Below are positions 1 through 10,328 of a DNA stretch of 64,000 nucleotides, in pieces. Source of the stretch: Nephrocerus scutellatus (Eukaryota > Arthropoda > Insecta > Diptera > Pipunculidae); contig OX352761.1 in the NCBI GenBank assembly GCA_947095585.1, forward strand, positions 20,537,277 through 20,601,276. Direction: 5' to 3'. The position numbers and the translations under genes are program-made. The stretch's first letter is position 1. Every line of letters begins with the position of its first letter. The notes under the pieces were generated by a model. That model saw only the letters and a program-made list of their open reading frames with translations. It ran no database searches and was not told the DNA's origin.

Positions 1-523
1 ATTATGCGCAATGCAAAATTACTCTGAGAATGTGTGTTCGCTGTGACTGCAGTAAATAACAAAAGTATTTTATATGATAAATAACTAGAGTGTGTAAAGG
101 CTACTTTCGAAGCTAGTTTATAGTGTATAAAAGAGTCACTTTCGTCTATGGGCGTGTGAAAATTAATTTGTATGCCGAGTGCCACCCGCACAATACCAAC
201 GGCCTGATCCATTTCCGATATTTAAAAAATCCGTGCTTAATCATTAACTCCAGCCATTAAGTATACATATTCAAATCGATTAAAAATACAAAAATCACCC
301 ATTTATTTATTTATTTCATTTAGTTATTATTTATTATATAACATTCGATTCGAAATTTCAAAAACCGTTTGACATTTTTAGTCACCTTTTCTGTTATTTT
401 TTGTAATCGTTTCAAAAATACCAATTTTCGATTTTTCTGTTACGATTTCCGGTACAGAATAGGACCAACATAAGATTTCATTGATTTAACTTCAATTTAT
501 AAAAGAAAAACTTGTATTACCAA

Positions 524-840
524 ATTTTGCTTTCTTTTACATAGTAAAAGGATAAAGTAATCAGGAAAATTTTGGAACTCGGGATTTCGGCAGATTTACC
601 CATTACCGTATCTCCTGAGTCAGAAAAAGCGAAAATAAAAAAATATCTGTCTGTCTGTCTATGTCCACTCTACAACCCAGACTTATCGAGATGAAAATTC
701 ACATTTAAGCTTTTTACATAAATTGTGAGGGGCCAGATGATTTTGACGGAAATCTGACAGTCGGAAGTGACAGTTTACTTAGACAGTTTTTCGGGTTTGT
801 GCAAATAACTCAAAAAGTATAGCACTTAGGAGAAATCTGT
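524..840. repeat. Left arm of a long imperfect inverted repeat around exon 1 of AANAT-like gene A
   Basis: This stretch reappears, reverse-complemented, at about 2085-2370. Shared landmarks are a run like GGAACTCGGGATTTCGGCAG, a CTGTCTGTCTGTC microsatellite facing GACAGACAGACAG, and a segment ending in a TTTTTCGGGTTT-type box. The arms are clearly diverged, so this is an old pair of oppositely oriented repeat copies rather than a fresh palindrome. No protein-coding signature is seen in it. The family is unidentified. Confidence 0.65.
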
Positions 841-1347
841 TGATTGCAAAAAAAATTAAACAAAAAACAAAAAAAACAATTTAAAAAAATAAAAAAGAAA
901 AAAATTTAATATATATTTACTGAAGATTCCGGCCCCGTCCGTAAAAGAAAGTTGTGTTGTGGCCATACCTACATTTTTTTAAAAAAACAGAACATAAAAT
1001 CAAAACTAGAAATGGGTTAATATAAAATGACAGCATGAATTAATAGACCTTGTATCACACTTTTGTAGTAAACAAATAATAAATGGCAAAATGACATCAT
1101 AACATCTACATTTATACTTAACGCCAATTTTATTTGATTCTACAAAATCAGCAATTAATAATTCTGATAAGCAGAGTTGTTAGGAGAAAACGTTCACAGG
1201 CGAAATCTTTGTTATTAGTTAAATTTTTAATCTTGGCGTAGCTAGGAGCTCTCCGATCTTCAGTACCCAATATTATCACTTTTTCTTTCGTAGTGTGTTA
1301 CTGTGTTGTTGTGATTCATAAAACCGAACTTTTCTGCTAAGCTGAAA

Positions 1348-4300
1348 ATGATGGCTGACAAGGGAAAACTTTGGGGAACTTTTTGCAATGGTAAAATACA
1401 AACGCGGTTATTGGCCTTTTCGCAAAATTAGCGCTTTTTGTTCACAAGTTTAAATTTTTTGCTTTGTGACAGTAATTAAAACTTTTTCATCTTGTCAAAT
1501 CAACAATCGATTTAAGGTTCTACATATGTTTATTCATACTATTCATTATGCCATCCGAAATTACCAGAACAATAAGTTTATATATATGTTATCAAAAAAT
1601 ATAACATCTCTTTTAAGTAGTACATAGACGTTCGTCATTCAGTCAGTCATCCAATCGCTTTCATGAAGTAACAGCTGAAATCTATAAAAAGCCTTAGGGT
1701 GAACTGCTAATCGAAAAGGTGATTATGGTTCATTGCGTGAAGTTATTTTACTTCTACAACGACATGTTTTACATAAATTGCTAACGCATGTTATTGCAGT
1801 GTTCTTAGAGCTTTTTACAATTACATCATAGCATTCACTATTCCCTTTAGTTGATTGAGTTACTCTTCACTTAATTGAGCTACTAATGAGAAAACACTGT
1901 TGCACGAGCAAAATATTTCCTTATTTAATTCAGTTGCTCAATTTTCAATGGTATTGAAGAGTTGTCAATCTAACAGTCTCTTCACTTCTGTCACTTCAGA
2001 TACAGCTAATTCTTCAGTTAATTCAGTCAAATCAAACACGCCGCTGTCATATATTACTTTTAAAAGTTTACGCATGTCTCAAAAATTAAAAATTTGACAT
2101 TTTGCAAAAACTCGAAAAACTGTCCAAGTAAATTGCCGCTTCCGGTTGGCCCATTTCCGCCAAAATCCAACTTATTTAAAAACCTAGCTTTAATATGAAT
2201 TTTTATCTCCATCAGTTCAGCCGTTTGGGCTGTAGAATGGACACAGACAGACAGACAGATATTTTTTTTTGTTTTTCTCTTTCTGAACACGGTAATGGGT
2301 AAATCTGCAAAAATCCCGAGTTCGAAAATTTTCATGATTACTATACCTTCTCATCACAAAATTTCAGCTATCTAGGTCGTCTGAAATGGTGGTTAGAAAG
2401 AATCTCAAAGAAGCCAAAAAAAGTAAAAAAAAACGAATATTTGACGCATCATACGCCCCGCACGCGACTCGTGATACGCGCCACATGTGGGATTTCAGAA
2501 ATGGCCCATGAAACTGAGCTGTTCAAAAAGAAGCGCAAATAAGTCGAATAAACAGACAGACAAAGTGAAGTTAAATAAAAGTTTTAGAAAAATAAGAAAC
2601 TATAAATTCGAATTGAGGTGTTAAATGTTAAAAAGACCTGTAACAGGGGCAGAGCTTTGAACCCAAAAAGCCCCTATCTCCAAATATTCAGTAAAATGCC
2701 TTAACCTCTGCGCCACAATAATTGTTAATTTATTTTGTGTCTGATATTGTGTCTATACTAATATTTTAAAGAGGTAATGTTGGTTTGTGTGTAGGAGGTA
2801 ATCTTCTAAATTAATAGACCGATTTCAAAAATTCTTTCACCAATATTTAAAATGGACTTTTAGGGTGAACATGGGTTATATATTATCCCGTTTAAAGGGC
2901 CAATTTTTTAGCTAAATAACTAAAGTCGACGAAAAAAACGGTCTGACATCATAATGGGTCTAATCATAATAATAATCATAATGGTCTATTCTTTTATTCA
3001 ACCCGAGCGAGTATAGTAACCCGGAGTACACCGAGCAAATGTTACACGAAACTGTGTATACACCGTGACGTGTTCGGTTCACAACAAAAAACCCAGAGTA
3101 CAGAGTAAAATTACACCGGTTGAAAAAAAAAACACAGAGTACATTTTTTACGAACACTGATCGCTCGGGTCAGCACACAACCTAGAAAGCAGCGCATTGA
3201 ACAGTGCAGCGCACTGCTGCTGCTGTTTGTACGTACTATATGTAATCTATATACAATCTATATATGTATATAAAAATTATGCCTGTTGGTTTTTAATACG
3301 ACACTAAAACTTAAAAAGTATACAGCCGATTGAGCTGAAACTCTAGTGTTTTATATGTGTATTAGCGGAAATGCCCGGCCTTACCCGGCTGCTCTATCCC
3401 ACTGACCCCACAAACAATCGCTTCAAATTTATATAAAAAGATAAATATACATTAAGCATAACGTACAATTAAGCATAGTGTGTAGATTATAAATGAAACG
3501 CAATTTTAAACTCTCCGAGAAGAGGATTTTTTTGGAGGAAATATGCTTATGGTTCCATATGTAGCTTTTCTCGGCTGCTCCATCCCACTGACCAACCGCC
3601 CACTGACCCTTCACCAACTGATCCATCTTCAACAATCGATAACCTCAGCCACCTAGAAAACTATAGAATCGATGCTAATATCGGCAAAAAACAGACAGTT
3701 TCAAATTTATATAAAAAGATAAATATACGTTGCCAAGTACAATTAAGTTCTTTTATGTAGATTATAAATGAAACGCAATTTCAAACGATTTAAGAAGTCC
3801 TTTTGCTTTGGCGAAAATATTCTTATACATACTGTTCTTTTCACACATCAGTGAAGCATCCTCAACAAAAATTGAATTGATACGATCAACGGTGTGGATT
3901 TGTATAGGGCACAAAGTAACAAACATACTGTTACGAAATTTTCGATTTCGAGTTCGTAAAGGATTTTGCAAATAAAACACAACACCAGTTTATTAAATTA
4001 TAAATTACAACTTTAATAAACCAACAGTAAAAATAATACAAGTTCACAAATTAGACTGGTGATAACATTAAATGTACACAAAACACTATTTACAACAATG
4101 ATTGTACTTTACTACTATTTCTGCAAGAGCTTTTCAACTGCACTGGTTAAATTCCAAATAAGAACTAACTTACTTCGGCCTAACGCCTCTATTTATACTC
4201 AATCTAAAGCCTCCAGGAACTTCCAATCTTTTAGACAGAAATATCGAGAAAAGACCAGAAAATTGTAGCCTTATTCCCTTATTAACAACTAACGATACTG

Positions 4301-6093
4301 ATATGTAATGAGTCATCTTCTAAAAATAAACTACATGTTCAATCATGTTCTTTCACAAAAACCGGGCAAACTGCACAAACCGGTTGGACTACATTTTTGA
4401 CCAGTCTTACAGCCTAAAAGTATGCTACATAAAAGTGCTTATTTTTAGTATGAAGTATGTACATTGCGATTTATCTTAGGATTCGAATTCTTTTATATGC
4501 GCTACTAACTACTTAACTACTTTGTCGTAACAATACTTTATTTTTTATACAGGGCGTCCCCTAATTCGTGCACAATAAATTGGGAAATGATTCTTGGGTA
4601 TATTCTGAGAAAAAATCATACTACAGTAAGGGTCTATCTCCAAAGTAAGCTTTTTCTTCAGTACCCAAAAAGTAATGTCAACCTTGGAGATGGACCCTTC
4701 GGGTAGAACGATTTTTTTCTTAGAATATACTCAAGAATCATTTCCCAAATTAGGGACCACCCTGTATACATATTGGATTATTATGTCTATTATTTTCAGG
4801 TGAAATTGAAATCCAAACACTGACTGAAAAGGATTTAGAAGCATCATTGGATGTAAGTTAACTTTAATTTAATACACCAAACAGTTTAGAAACTAAGATA
4901 CTAGAAAATTTTATTTTTAAAATTCTCTCACGGAATTGAATTGATAAGCGAAAATGTTCCTTCCGATTATGCTGCGTCCGCTCGACTGACAATAGTACAC
5001 GTAATCAAAAAATCAAGAATAAATTTATCTTTTAAACACACGCAAAGCTCACAGCCATCTGCCGCGATTATTAATTATTTCAATACATTTTATTAAAAAG
5101 ATGTTATCATTGCTTTTTTATGTTGGAATATTAAATTCATAAAGCGGGTAATTGTAAAACACTTTTTTCATTATTATGAGCTTGCGACGACTAGGCTGAC
5201 AGGGCGTCGGTGGTGTAATGGTCAGCATAGTTGCCTTCCAAGCAGTTGATCCGGGTTCGATTCCCGGCCGACGCACGATTTTTTTTTTCATTCTTATTAT
5301 TATTTGAATTATATTTTTTCATGAAAATATGTGTACATTAATTTTGGCGTCCTCTTACAGATCCTTGAAACATTTTTCAAACACGAATCCGTCTGTATTG
5401 GCTGTGAAATTGATTTGCCACAAAACAGCTTGCCACGAAAAGAGTTGCGTGAACTCTGCCGCATCACCGCTCAAGATGGTCTTTCCATAGTGGCTAAGCA
5501 CGTTCCAAGCGGAAAGCCAGTTGGAATAGCATTTAATAAAATCCAGGTGGAATGTGTTCGCCTCGCGACTGTTGACAATTACATTACATATATGAGTTTC
5601 TTTTTGCTTCTATTTCTAGTTTCTTGATAAATCCTCTTCCGAGGAACCATTTTTCATTGACTTCTGCAACAAACACGTTAGGACACCACATGCCAAATGT
5701 TTAATGGACTACATGATTGCGATAGATTCGGAGATTGACGTATTCGAAATGTATAAAACCGATTGTCTTTGTGAGATAATGTTTCTGGCAACACTGCCAG
5801 AGTTTGGTGGTAAAGGTATCGCTCGAACTTTGGTCAAGTATTCAGTTGACTTGGCGCGCGACATGAAACATGGTATTGGCTTGGAGTATGTTCATCAGAA
5901 TCTGCGTGATAAACGACCAACAGTCGTAACTGCATTGTTAACCTCATGCTATTCACAAAAAGTTGGCAAAGTGAATGGCTTCAAAGTTCTCAATACAGTG
6001 CCGCATGCGCGCTTTTCATTCGACGGGAAAACATTCGATCAGCGCATTGGGCCCCAGCACAAGCATTGTGAACAAGTTGCACTTGTGCTATAA
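1348..6093 (+). CDS. AANAT-like GNAT N-acetyltransferase, gene A (4 exons)
   Basis: Exons are 1348-1390, 4800-4852, 5361-5546 and 5620-6093. Phases are 1, 0, 0, giving a 251-residue protein. The start is ATGATGG at 1348, and the first donor splits a Gly codon (AATG|gtaaaa ... ttttcag|GTGAA). The second donor is GAT|gtaagt; the third, CAG|gtggaa, is weak, but the 73-bp intron restores frame. The family transfers acetyl from acetyl-CoA to amines, and insect members act on dopamine, tyramine or other arylalkylamines in the cytosol; the substrate here is unknown. The GNAT acetyl-CoA loop is at residues 155-162 (EFGGKGIA), where the usual Arg/Gln of R/QxxGxG/A is Gly. C-terminal landmarks are a TSCYSQK segment and FSFDGKTF near residue 230. 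The same architecture recurs downstream in gene B. An AATAAA signal lies 50 bp after the stop. Confidence is high for family and structure, low for substrate. Confidence 0.88.
2085..2370. repeat. Right arm of the inverted repeat around exon 1 of gene A
   Basis: Reverse complement of the repeat at 524-840. It lies in intron 1 of gene A, so exon 1 (1348-1390) sits inside a loop of about 1.25 kb between the two arms. It contains a GACAGACAGACAG tract followed by a long T run. No coding potential is recognised. Confidence 0.65.
2752..3130 (+). mobile_element. Helitron-like 5' end (tentative)
   Basis: The segment begins TCTATACTAATATTTTAAAG, followed by AGAGGTAATGTT, a run of GTTTGTGTGTAGG, then ACCGATTTCAAAAATTCTTT. 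From memory this order of short motifs is typical of 5' ends of insect Helitrons, which start with TC. I find no CTRR end with a hairpin downstream, so the element is truncated or the assignment is wrong. It lies in intron 1 of gene A. Confidence 0.35.
3370..3800. repeat. Partial tandem duplication, ~277-bp spacing
   Basis: Two ordered sets of matching segments are present. CGGCTGCTCTATCCCACTGA near 3387 matches CGGCTGCTCCATCCCACTGA near 3573. TTCAAATTTATATAAAAAGA occurs at about 3422 and 3700. TAGATTATAAATGAAACGCA occurs at about 3483 and 3758. The second unit also carries a GATGCTAATATCGGC motif that recurs in the inverted arms at 19.06-19.8 kb, so this looks like part of a dispersed repeat family. 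Confidence 0.6.
4550..4764. mobile_element. Mariner-type fold-back MITE (215 bp) in intron 1 of gene A
   Basis: The element starts CAGGGCGTCCC and ends GGGACCACCCTG, with TA on each side (4548-4549 and 4765-4766). Nearly the whole length is an inverted repeat: left-arm motifs TGGGAAATGATTCTTGGG and GGGTCTATCTCCAA are mirrored on the right, with one ~13-nt indel near the tips. A TA target and CAGGG tips are the Tc1/mariner hallmark. With no coding region it is a MITE, sitting 35 bp before the exon 2 acceptor of gene A. Confidence 0.85.
5204..5275 (+). tRNA. tRNA-Gly (anticodon TCC)
   Basis: A complete cloverleaf can be drawn. The 7-bp acceptor stem is GCGTCGG paired with CCGACGC. The A box lies in GTGGTGTAATGG. 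The anticodon stem closes a CTTCCAA loop with anticodon TCC at 5237-5239. The T arm is CCGGGTTCGATTCCCGG, and the discriminator base is A. It lies in intron 2 of AANAT-like gene A in the same orientation. A pol III T-run follows, so it should be an independent, functional gene. Confidence 0.95.
5279..5288 (+). terminator. RNA polymerase III terminator of the tRNA-Gly gene
   Basis: Ten consecutive T residues start three bases after the discriminator base, as expected for pol III termination. Because this lies in an intron of a pol II gene, the host pre-mRNA must be transcribed through it. Confidence 0.85.
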
Positions 6094-6142
6094 AGCACTA
6101 CGTTAAAACAAACTTTATAAATTCTTCTATTTGTTAAATTTT

Positions 6143-6148
6143 AATAAA
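6143..6148 (+). promoter_or_regulatory. Polyadenylation signal of gene A
   Basis: A canonical AATAAA lies 50 bases after the gene A stop codon, in AT-rich sequence. Confidence 0.7.
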
Positions 6149-6539
6149 AACTTAACCATCCGGCAAAGAAATTTTTCGTCTATGACTAAACAATTCATTA
6201 ATGAAGTTGGAAATGAATTCCAGTAACTTTTTAGAAGACTTGTGATAGATTTGTTTCCTAGTGACACCAAGGTACTGGAAATTATACTTTTCTCTAAGAT
6301 GTCTCGAGTTTGCGACCTCTACGTTTTACGTATCGTTTAATTGAAAAGCTTGTCTGTCCACCGACAATAGGTTGTGCAAGACATCCCGAATGCTAGTGGG
6401 ACTTATTCAATGAAATATGGAAGATCACAAGATGCTCAAGAAGACGTAGATTAGTCCTACCTTCATAGCATCCTAAATCGATTGTTTTGTCCACATTGGA
6501 TGAAACTTATAAAGCAATAAAATCATTGTAAAATAACAA

Positions 6540-6960
6540 AGCTCCAGAAAGGGACAAAATAAAATTTCGCAATGCTTTTGGTCCTCGCTTTTGTAAACTT
6601 AGAAGAGCGCCTACACCAGATTATCTCTAAAACTTGGTTAGGTGAAACATTAAAGAATGGCTCTGATGAATGGAATCTTAGCACTGTTTGCCCGATCCAC
6701 AAGAACTGCACCAACACCGCTTATAAGATCATATCTTCCGTACTGTGTGAATGCCTGGTGGATCTTGCTACTCATCAATAACACAAGAACAAATTTTCTC
6801 ACTGCATAAACAGTGGAAGACCGAAAGGCCAAGAACTACATTGATACTCACCCTCATCATCCTTTGTTGATTCTTGATTTCAGTCTAGTGTAGGCCTTGA
6901 CATTATGTCACTGGTGCATTTGCAAGCATTGATGTAGAAGCGGCGAAAATTTATATCTGC
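6540..6960 (+). mobile_element. Decayed LINE reverse-transcriptase fragment
   Basis: Translated pieces resemble the N-terminal RT region of I/CR1-type non-LTR elements: 'DEWNLSTVCPIHKNC', 'NTAYKIISSVL', then 'QEQIFSLHK' in a shifted frame. The order matches the usual W-R-(X)n-C-P-I-(H/Y)-K and L-L-N-T-A-Y-K blocks. Frameshifts and stops interrupt it. It fills part of the gap between the two AANAT-like genes. The 6960-7260 stretch after it is plain AT-rich DNA. Confidence 0.5.
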
Positions 6961-7309
6961 TCTGTACTAAAAAAAAACAAGATGACCAGAGTTGTTAAGT
7001 AGTTTAAAACGTAATAAACTAAGTCATAATCAATTTTAATTTAAATTTAAAACTATGTAGTCAGTTTGTTTTAATTAACTACCTTGTGATATACATCATT
7101 GACTACGTTGTAAAGAAAATGAGAAAAAAGGGCTATTTTGTTTTTAAAAAATTAATAACTTTCATTCATAATTTCAAAAGAAATTTCATCACTTTTTGGT
7201 TTTTAATCCTCATACAATCAATTAATTGTAATACTAATAATTCATAATTCATTCATAAATCATCGCCTTGCCGTTGTCTGTGTTTGTCTGTATGGATATA
7301 ACGCTTTTA

Positions 7310-7570
7310 TGTCGCCTCATCCCGCCTGAACCACTATATATATCGAAGCCATATTTACACCATATGATCGTTTGGTGCTCCGATAAGCTTACGTTTTTTT
7401 TACCCGTTAGGTGGCGCTGTAGTCGAGATGTTTACGAAAATTTGTGTTAATGGTTGGATTTGGTTCATATTCACACCATATGTTCGTATGGTGCTCTTAT
7501 AAGTTTAAGTTTGGTTGGTGCTCCGATAAGTTTATCTTTTTTTGGACCCGTTAGGTGCCGCTGAGTTGTG
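7310..7570. repeat. Two diverged direct copies of a GGTGCTCCGATAAG module
   Basis: A box TTGGTGCTCCGATAAG, a T-run, then CCCGTTAGGTG(G/C)CGCTG occurs at about 7372-7424 and again at 7512-7564. A CACCATATG(A/T)TCGT box precedes each. No coding region is recognised; it is probably a piece of a dispersed repeat. Confidence 0.5.
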
Positions 7571-7889
7571 ATATTTACAATGAAAAATGGTGAAATAGTA
7601 CAAAAAAGATTCCGTAATTATTTACTTGTACTCACTAGGAATTCATAAACTGTGAGTAAGTAATAAGGCGGTTCATTGTTGTATGTTTAAAATAACATTG
7701 CAAATTTTTGCATAGGGCGAAGACACCCATTTTTTCATTTTTATCAGTTTTATTTAATGGCTCTCTTCTTTCCAACATCCAGACAATATGGACTGCACTG
7801 CAGTGCAGCGCCGTTGCAGTATTTAATACCAAACAGAATAGTATGCGGTGCGGTATTCTTATTAATACTTGGAATATTCATTTCAGCAT

Positions 7890-7954
7890 GGGCGCCGTGG
7901 CTCAGTGGAAATGCGCATGATTACTGAGCAGGAGTTTCTTAGTTCGAATCCCAG
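7890..7954 (+). mobile_element. tRNA-like SINE head (isolated)
   Basis: GGCGCCGTGGCTCAGTGGAA carries an A-box-like motif, and AGTTCGAATCCCAG carries a B-box-like motif about 40 bases later. The same head occurs at 20540-20605 and, reversed, at 11.94-12.0 and 20.2-20.26 kb. Here it is followed by a T-run and an unrelated body rather than the SINE body seen elsewhere. It does not fold as a normal tRNA, so I call it a SINE head. Confidence 0.65.
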
Positions 7955-7959
7955 TTTTT

Positions 7960-8125
7960 TTTTTTATATTTAAACTTATTGCCAAGGGAATACACCCTGA
8001 ATGACTTGCGCCACGGCAATAAGGTGGGCTAAGCCCTTTATTAAAATTATGAATTAAATCGGAGAAATGTGATTTACAATATATCACATTTCTCACGTTT
8101 GTAGCCGGTTTCAATTTTATTTTCT
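7960..8125. repeat. Dispersed repeat sharing sequence with ~42.97-43.04 kb
   Basis: The end of this segment, around AATATATCACATTTCTCACG and TTGTAGCCGGTTTCAATTTT, is the reverse complement of the start of the segment at about 42970-43040. Position and boundaries suggest the body of an element whose 5' end is the tRNA-like head at 7890, but only two copies are seen here. Confidence 0.45.
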
Positions 8126-8639
8126 CGGAATTATCCCTGATTCATTGAAAAAAGCAATACGGAAAAAACGTTCACGAAACTAAAACGACGCGAGTCCAAA
8201 TGCTTTAATGAATGGATCATGGTCAAGGAAAACAACGAAAAATCTTGACCAAGAAAATATTAAAAAAACAAAACGACATACGTGAGCCTTCAAAATTCTT
8301 GAAAAATTCGGTCTTTCAGGAAATACCTGACTTCTTTCTTGAATGCCCACAACTCGATAGTTAATTGTACCGGATTCGTTTGGAGTACCAGGCCTAACAA
8401 ACGAGAAAGGCACGCACAACTTTCGAGCAAATAGGCTCCAACGCCAAACATTACATCAAGGATGAGCGAAAATCTTGACTCAAATTGAGCTATTGATGAT
8501 TCTCTGCGGTTCCTCGTAACTTCCTCCAATTCAGGCCTTTCATGATGATTTAAAATTTGATTCTTTTCTTTGAAATTTTTATGATTTAAAAAGAAATAAT
8601 TAAAAAATTAAAAATTTAATTCCGAAAAACGACCGACTA

Positions 8640-8858
8640 CAGTAACACCAAAAGTATTTTTCACGGTGCCCCACCTTTCGCGAATGGGTGACAAATGTTC
8701 CGAGAGTAATAACTTGTCACTGTAAGCTTCTCAATTCACCTTTCGGATCTGGCCTTAAATTGTAGGTCCCTTCCATTTGTGTCCCAAAATATACATGCGT
8801 CGCGAGTAGCTAGGCCTTGTACCGGCAATGGTCTGTCGCGTCGAATATTATTATTATT
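8640..8858 (+). mobile_element. SINE body, head missing
   Basis: Contains in order the body motifs of the family: AACACCAAAAGTATTTTTCA, GCGAATGGGTGACAAATGTT, AAGCTTCTCAATTCACCTTT, TTGTAGGTCCCTTCCATTTG and GGTCTGTCGCG, ending in an ATTATTATTATT tail. The same order occurs reversed at 19973-20263. The tRNA-like head is absent (5' truncation). Confidence 0.75.
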
Positions 8859-8859
8859 A

Positions 8860-8995
8860 AGCTTATTAATCTCAGCGAATATCTCAACACACCTTCTTTA
8901 GGGTGTTGCCTGACCAGAATGGCGAAGCCAACCAGAATCGTTTATATTGAAATTGCCCTCAATAACGATTTCAATTTTACAATAATTTGTCGTTT
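8860..8995 (-). mobile_element. Short LINE fragment (same family as 46.0-47.26 kb)
   Basis: Aligns by eye with 46836-46975: both carry CTCAGCGAATATC, ACACACCTTC, GGTGTTG, CCAGAATGGCGAAGCCA and GAACGATTT/ATAACGATTT boxes in order. At 46.98-47.26 kb that sequence continues into an endonuclease-like translation on the - strand, hence the strand here. Confidence 0.55.
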
Positions 8996-9099
8996 ATAGA
9001 CCACATTGACTACACATTTACTACATGACAACAACAGACAACATTAACTACGTACCCACTGACGAAACTAAATCGTAGGAAAATTACAGATTCGTGGAA

Positions 9100-9330
9100 T
9101 AGTGTGTAAAGGTCTGTTGCGGCGACGTATTCGTTGACGTTGCTGTATGTAACACAAAGAGTGACCCAATAAATACGTTGTCGCCGAACAGGCAAACAAA
9201 AACAAATGCTAAAATAAACTTCAGAGAAAAGTTTTTGTCGACTTTTTGCGTCACTTCCGTCACATAATTTGCCTATGGGATGCTTCCCATAAGAACGCGT
9301 GTATTTTTTCAATCTGTTAGTTGCATACGT
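9100..9330 (-). repeat. Repeat copy matching 12125-12358 in reverse orientation
   Basis: On the - strand this segment reads ACGCGTTCTTATGGGAAG, then TATGTGACGGAAGTGACGCA, GAAGTTTATTTTAGCATTTG and TTATTGGGTCAC. The same order, on the + strand, is found at 12147-12335. The family is unidentified. The region after it (9420-10320) holds no recognised feature apart from one rejected short exon candidate. Confidence 0.6.
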
Positions 9331-10328
9331 TGCCGCAACGGACGCAACAGATTTTATGGGCTGAGTCCTTAAGGTTTGCAAACTCGACACGAAATTACTC
9401 CGAGCCAACGTTACGGTCATGGAACTGATGCGTCAGATTCGAACCGACGAATTGTTCGTCCATCCAGCTCACTAAACCATTTTTCAATCACAGACAGGTG
9501 GAACAATGCAAGTGCATGGAAATAATACATCTGGCTCTTTGAATGTTAAGGTATGATAATATTGTATCTACCAATTAACAAAAGAATAACAAAGTCTAGT
9601 GGAGTATTACGTGTAATTTGACGAAGCTCTAAAAGAATCATGGAATACATTTGCATTTGATTTTAACATTTCTTTGTCAGTAAACTAAAGGCCAGTTATC
9701 TAAAGAGAATTCGCCATAGCAACCAGAAATATTTGTCCCAAACCGTGAAACGGAAAGTCTTCTCAATGAATAATGAAATTATGTCAACAAATTTAAGTGG
9801 GTGTGTGTGGAATGCATATTATTATTAAGCAAATTGTTTAATATCCGAGCAAACTTTGTTTAAATTTTACTTTGCTGCAATCAAAGACCATTCACCACTT
9901 ACATCATCAGACTACACAATGTCATATGGCAATCACGCCCGTAAAGCGACAACAAAATTTAAATTCATTAAAAACACACTTTAATTTACTGAATCGATTT
10001 ACATTCTTATTATTTTCACTCCTTCTATGAGAAGAAGAACGATTTATATTATTTCGAGTGTTTCCCGCTAGATCAGTCGATCAGTGTGAATTTTGCGGTT
10101 GAATAGAAAACAACTAACGCGTTGCTCGTCGATCTGAACTTTGAATTTGATTGAATGCGTTCGTGTGTTTGGTTGAATAGGAGATGTGCTTGAATTTTGA
10201 AAAGTTTCGTTTTATTTTTGTTTTTAAACAAAAATCATCATATTTATTAGCGTAATAGATATCAACAAGAGCTAGGCCGAGACAAATTTTCTTCATTCAT
10301 TGGAGCCAAAAACTAGCATTGCAACAAT

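Noticed and set aside
7794..7808. Perfect palindrome GCACTGCAGTGC
   Set aside because: Only 12 bp; expected by chance at this scale and with no flanking structure.
9507..9550. ATG-led mini exon (MQVHGNNTSGSLNVK then gtatga) between the AANAT-like genes
   Set aside because: The donor would be phase 0, but exon 2 of gene B needs a phase 1 partner, and exon 1 at 10329 fits perfectly; nothing else supports it.
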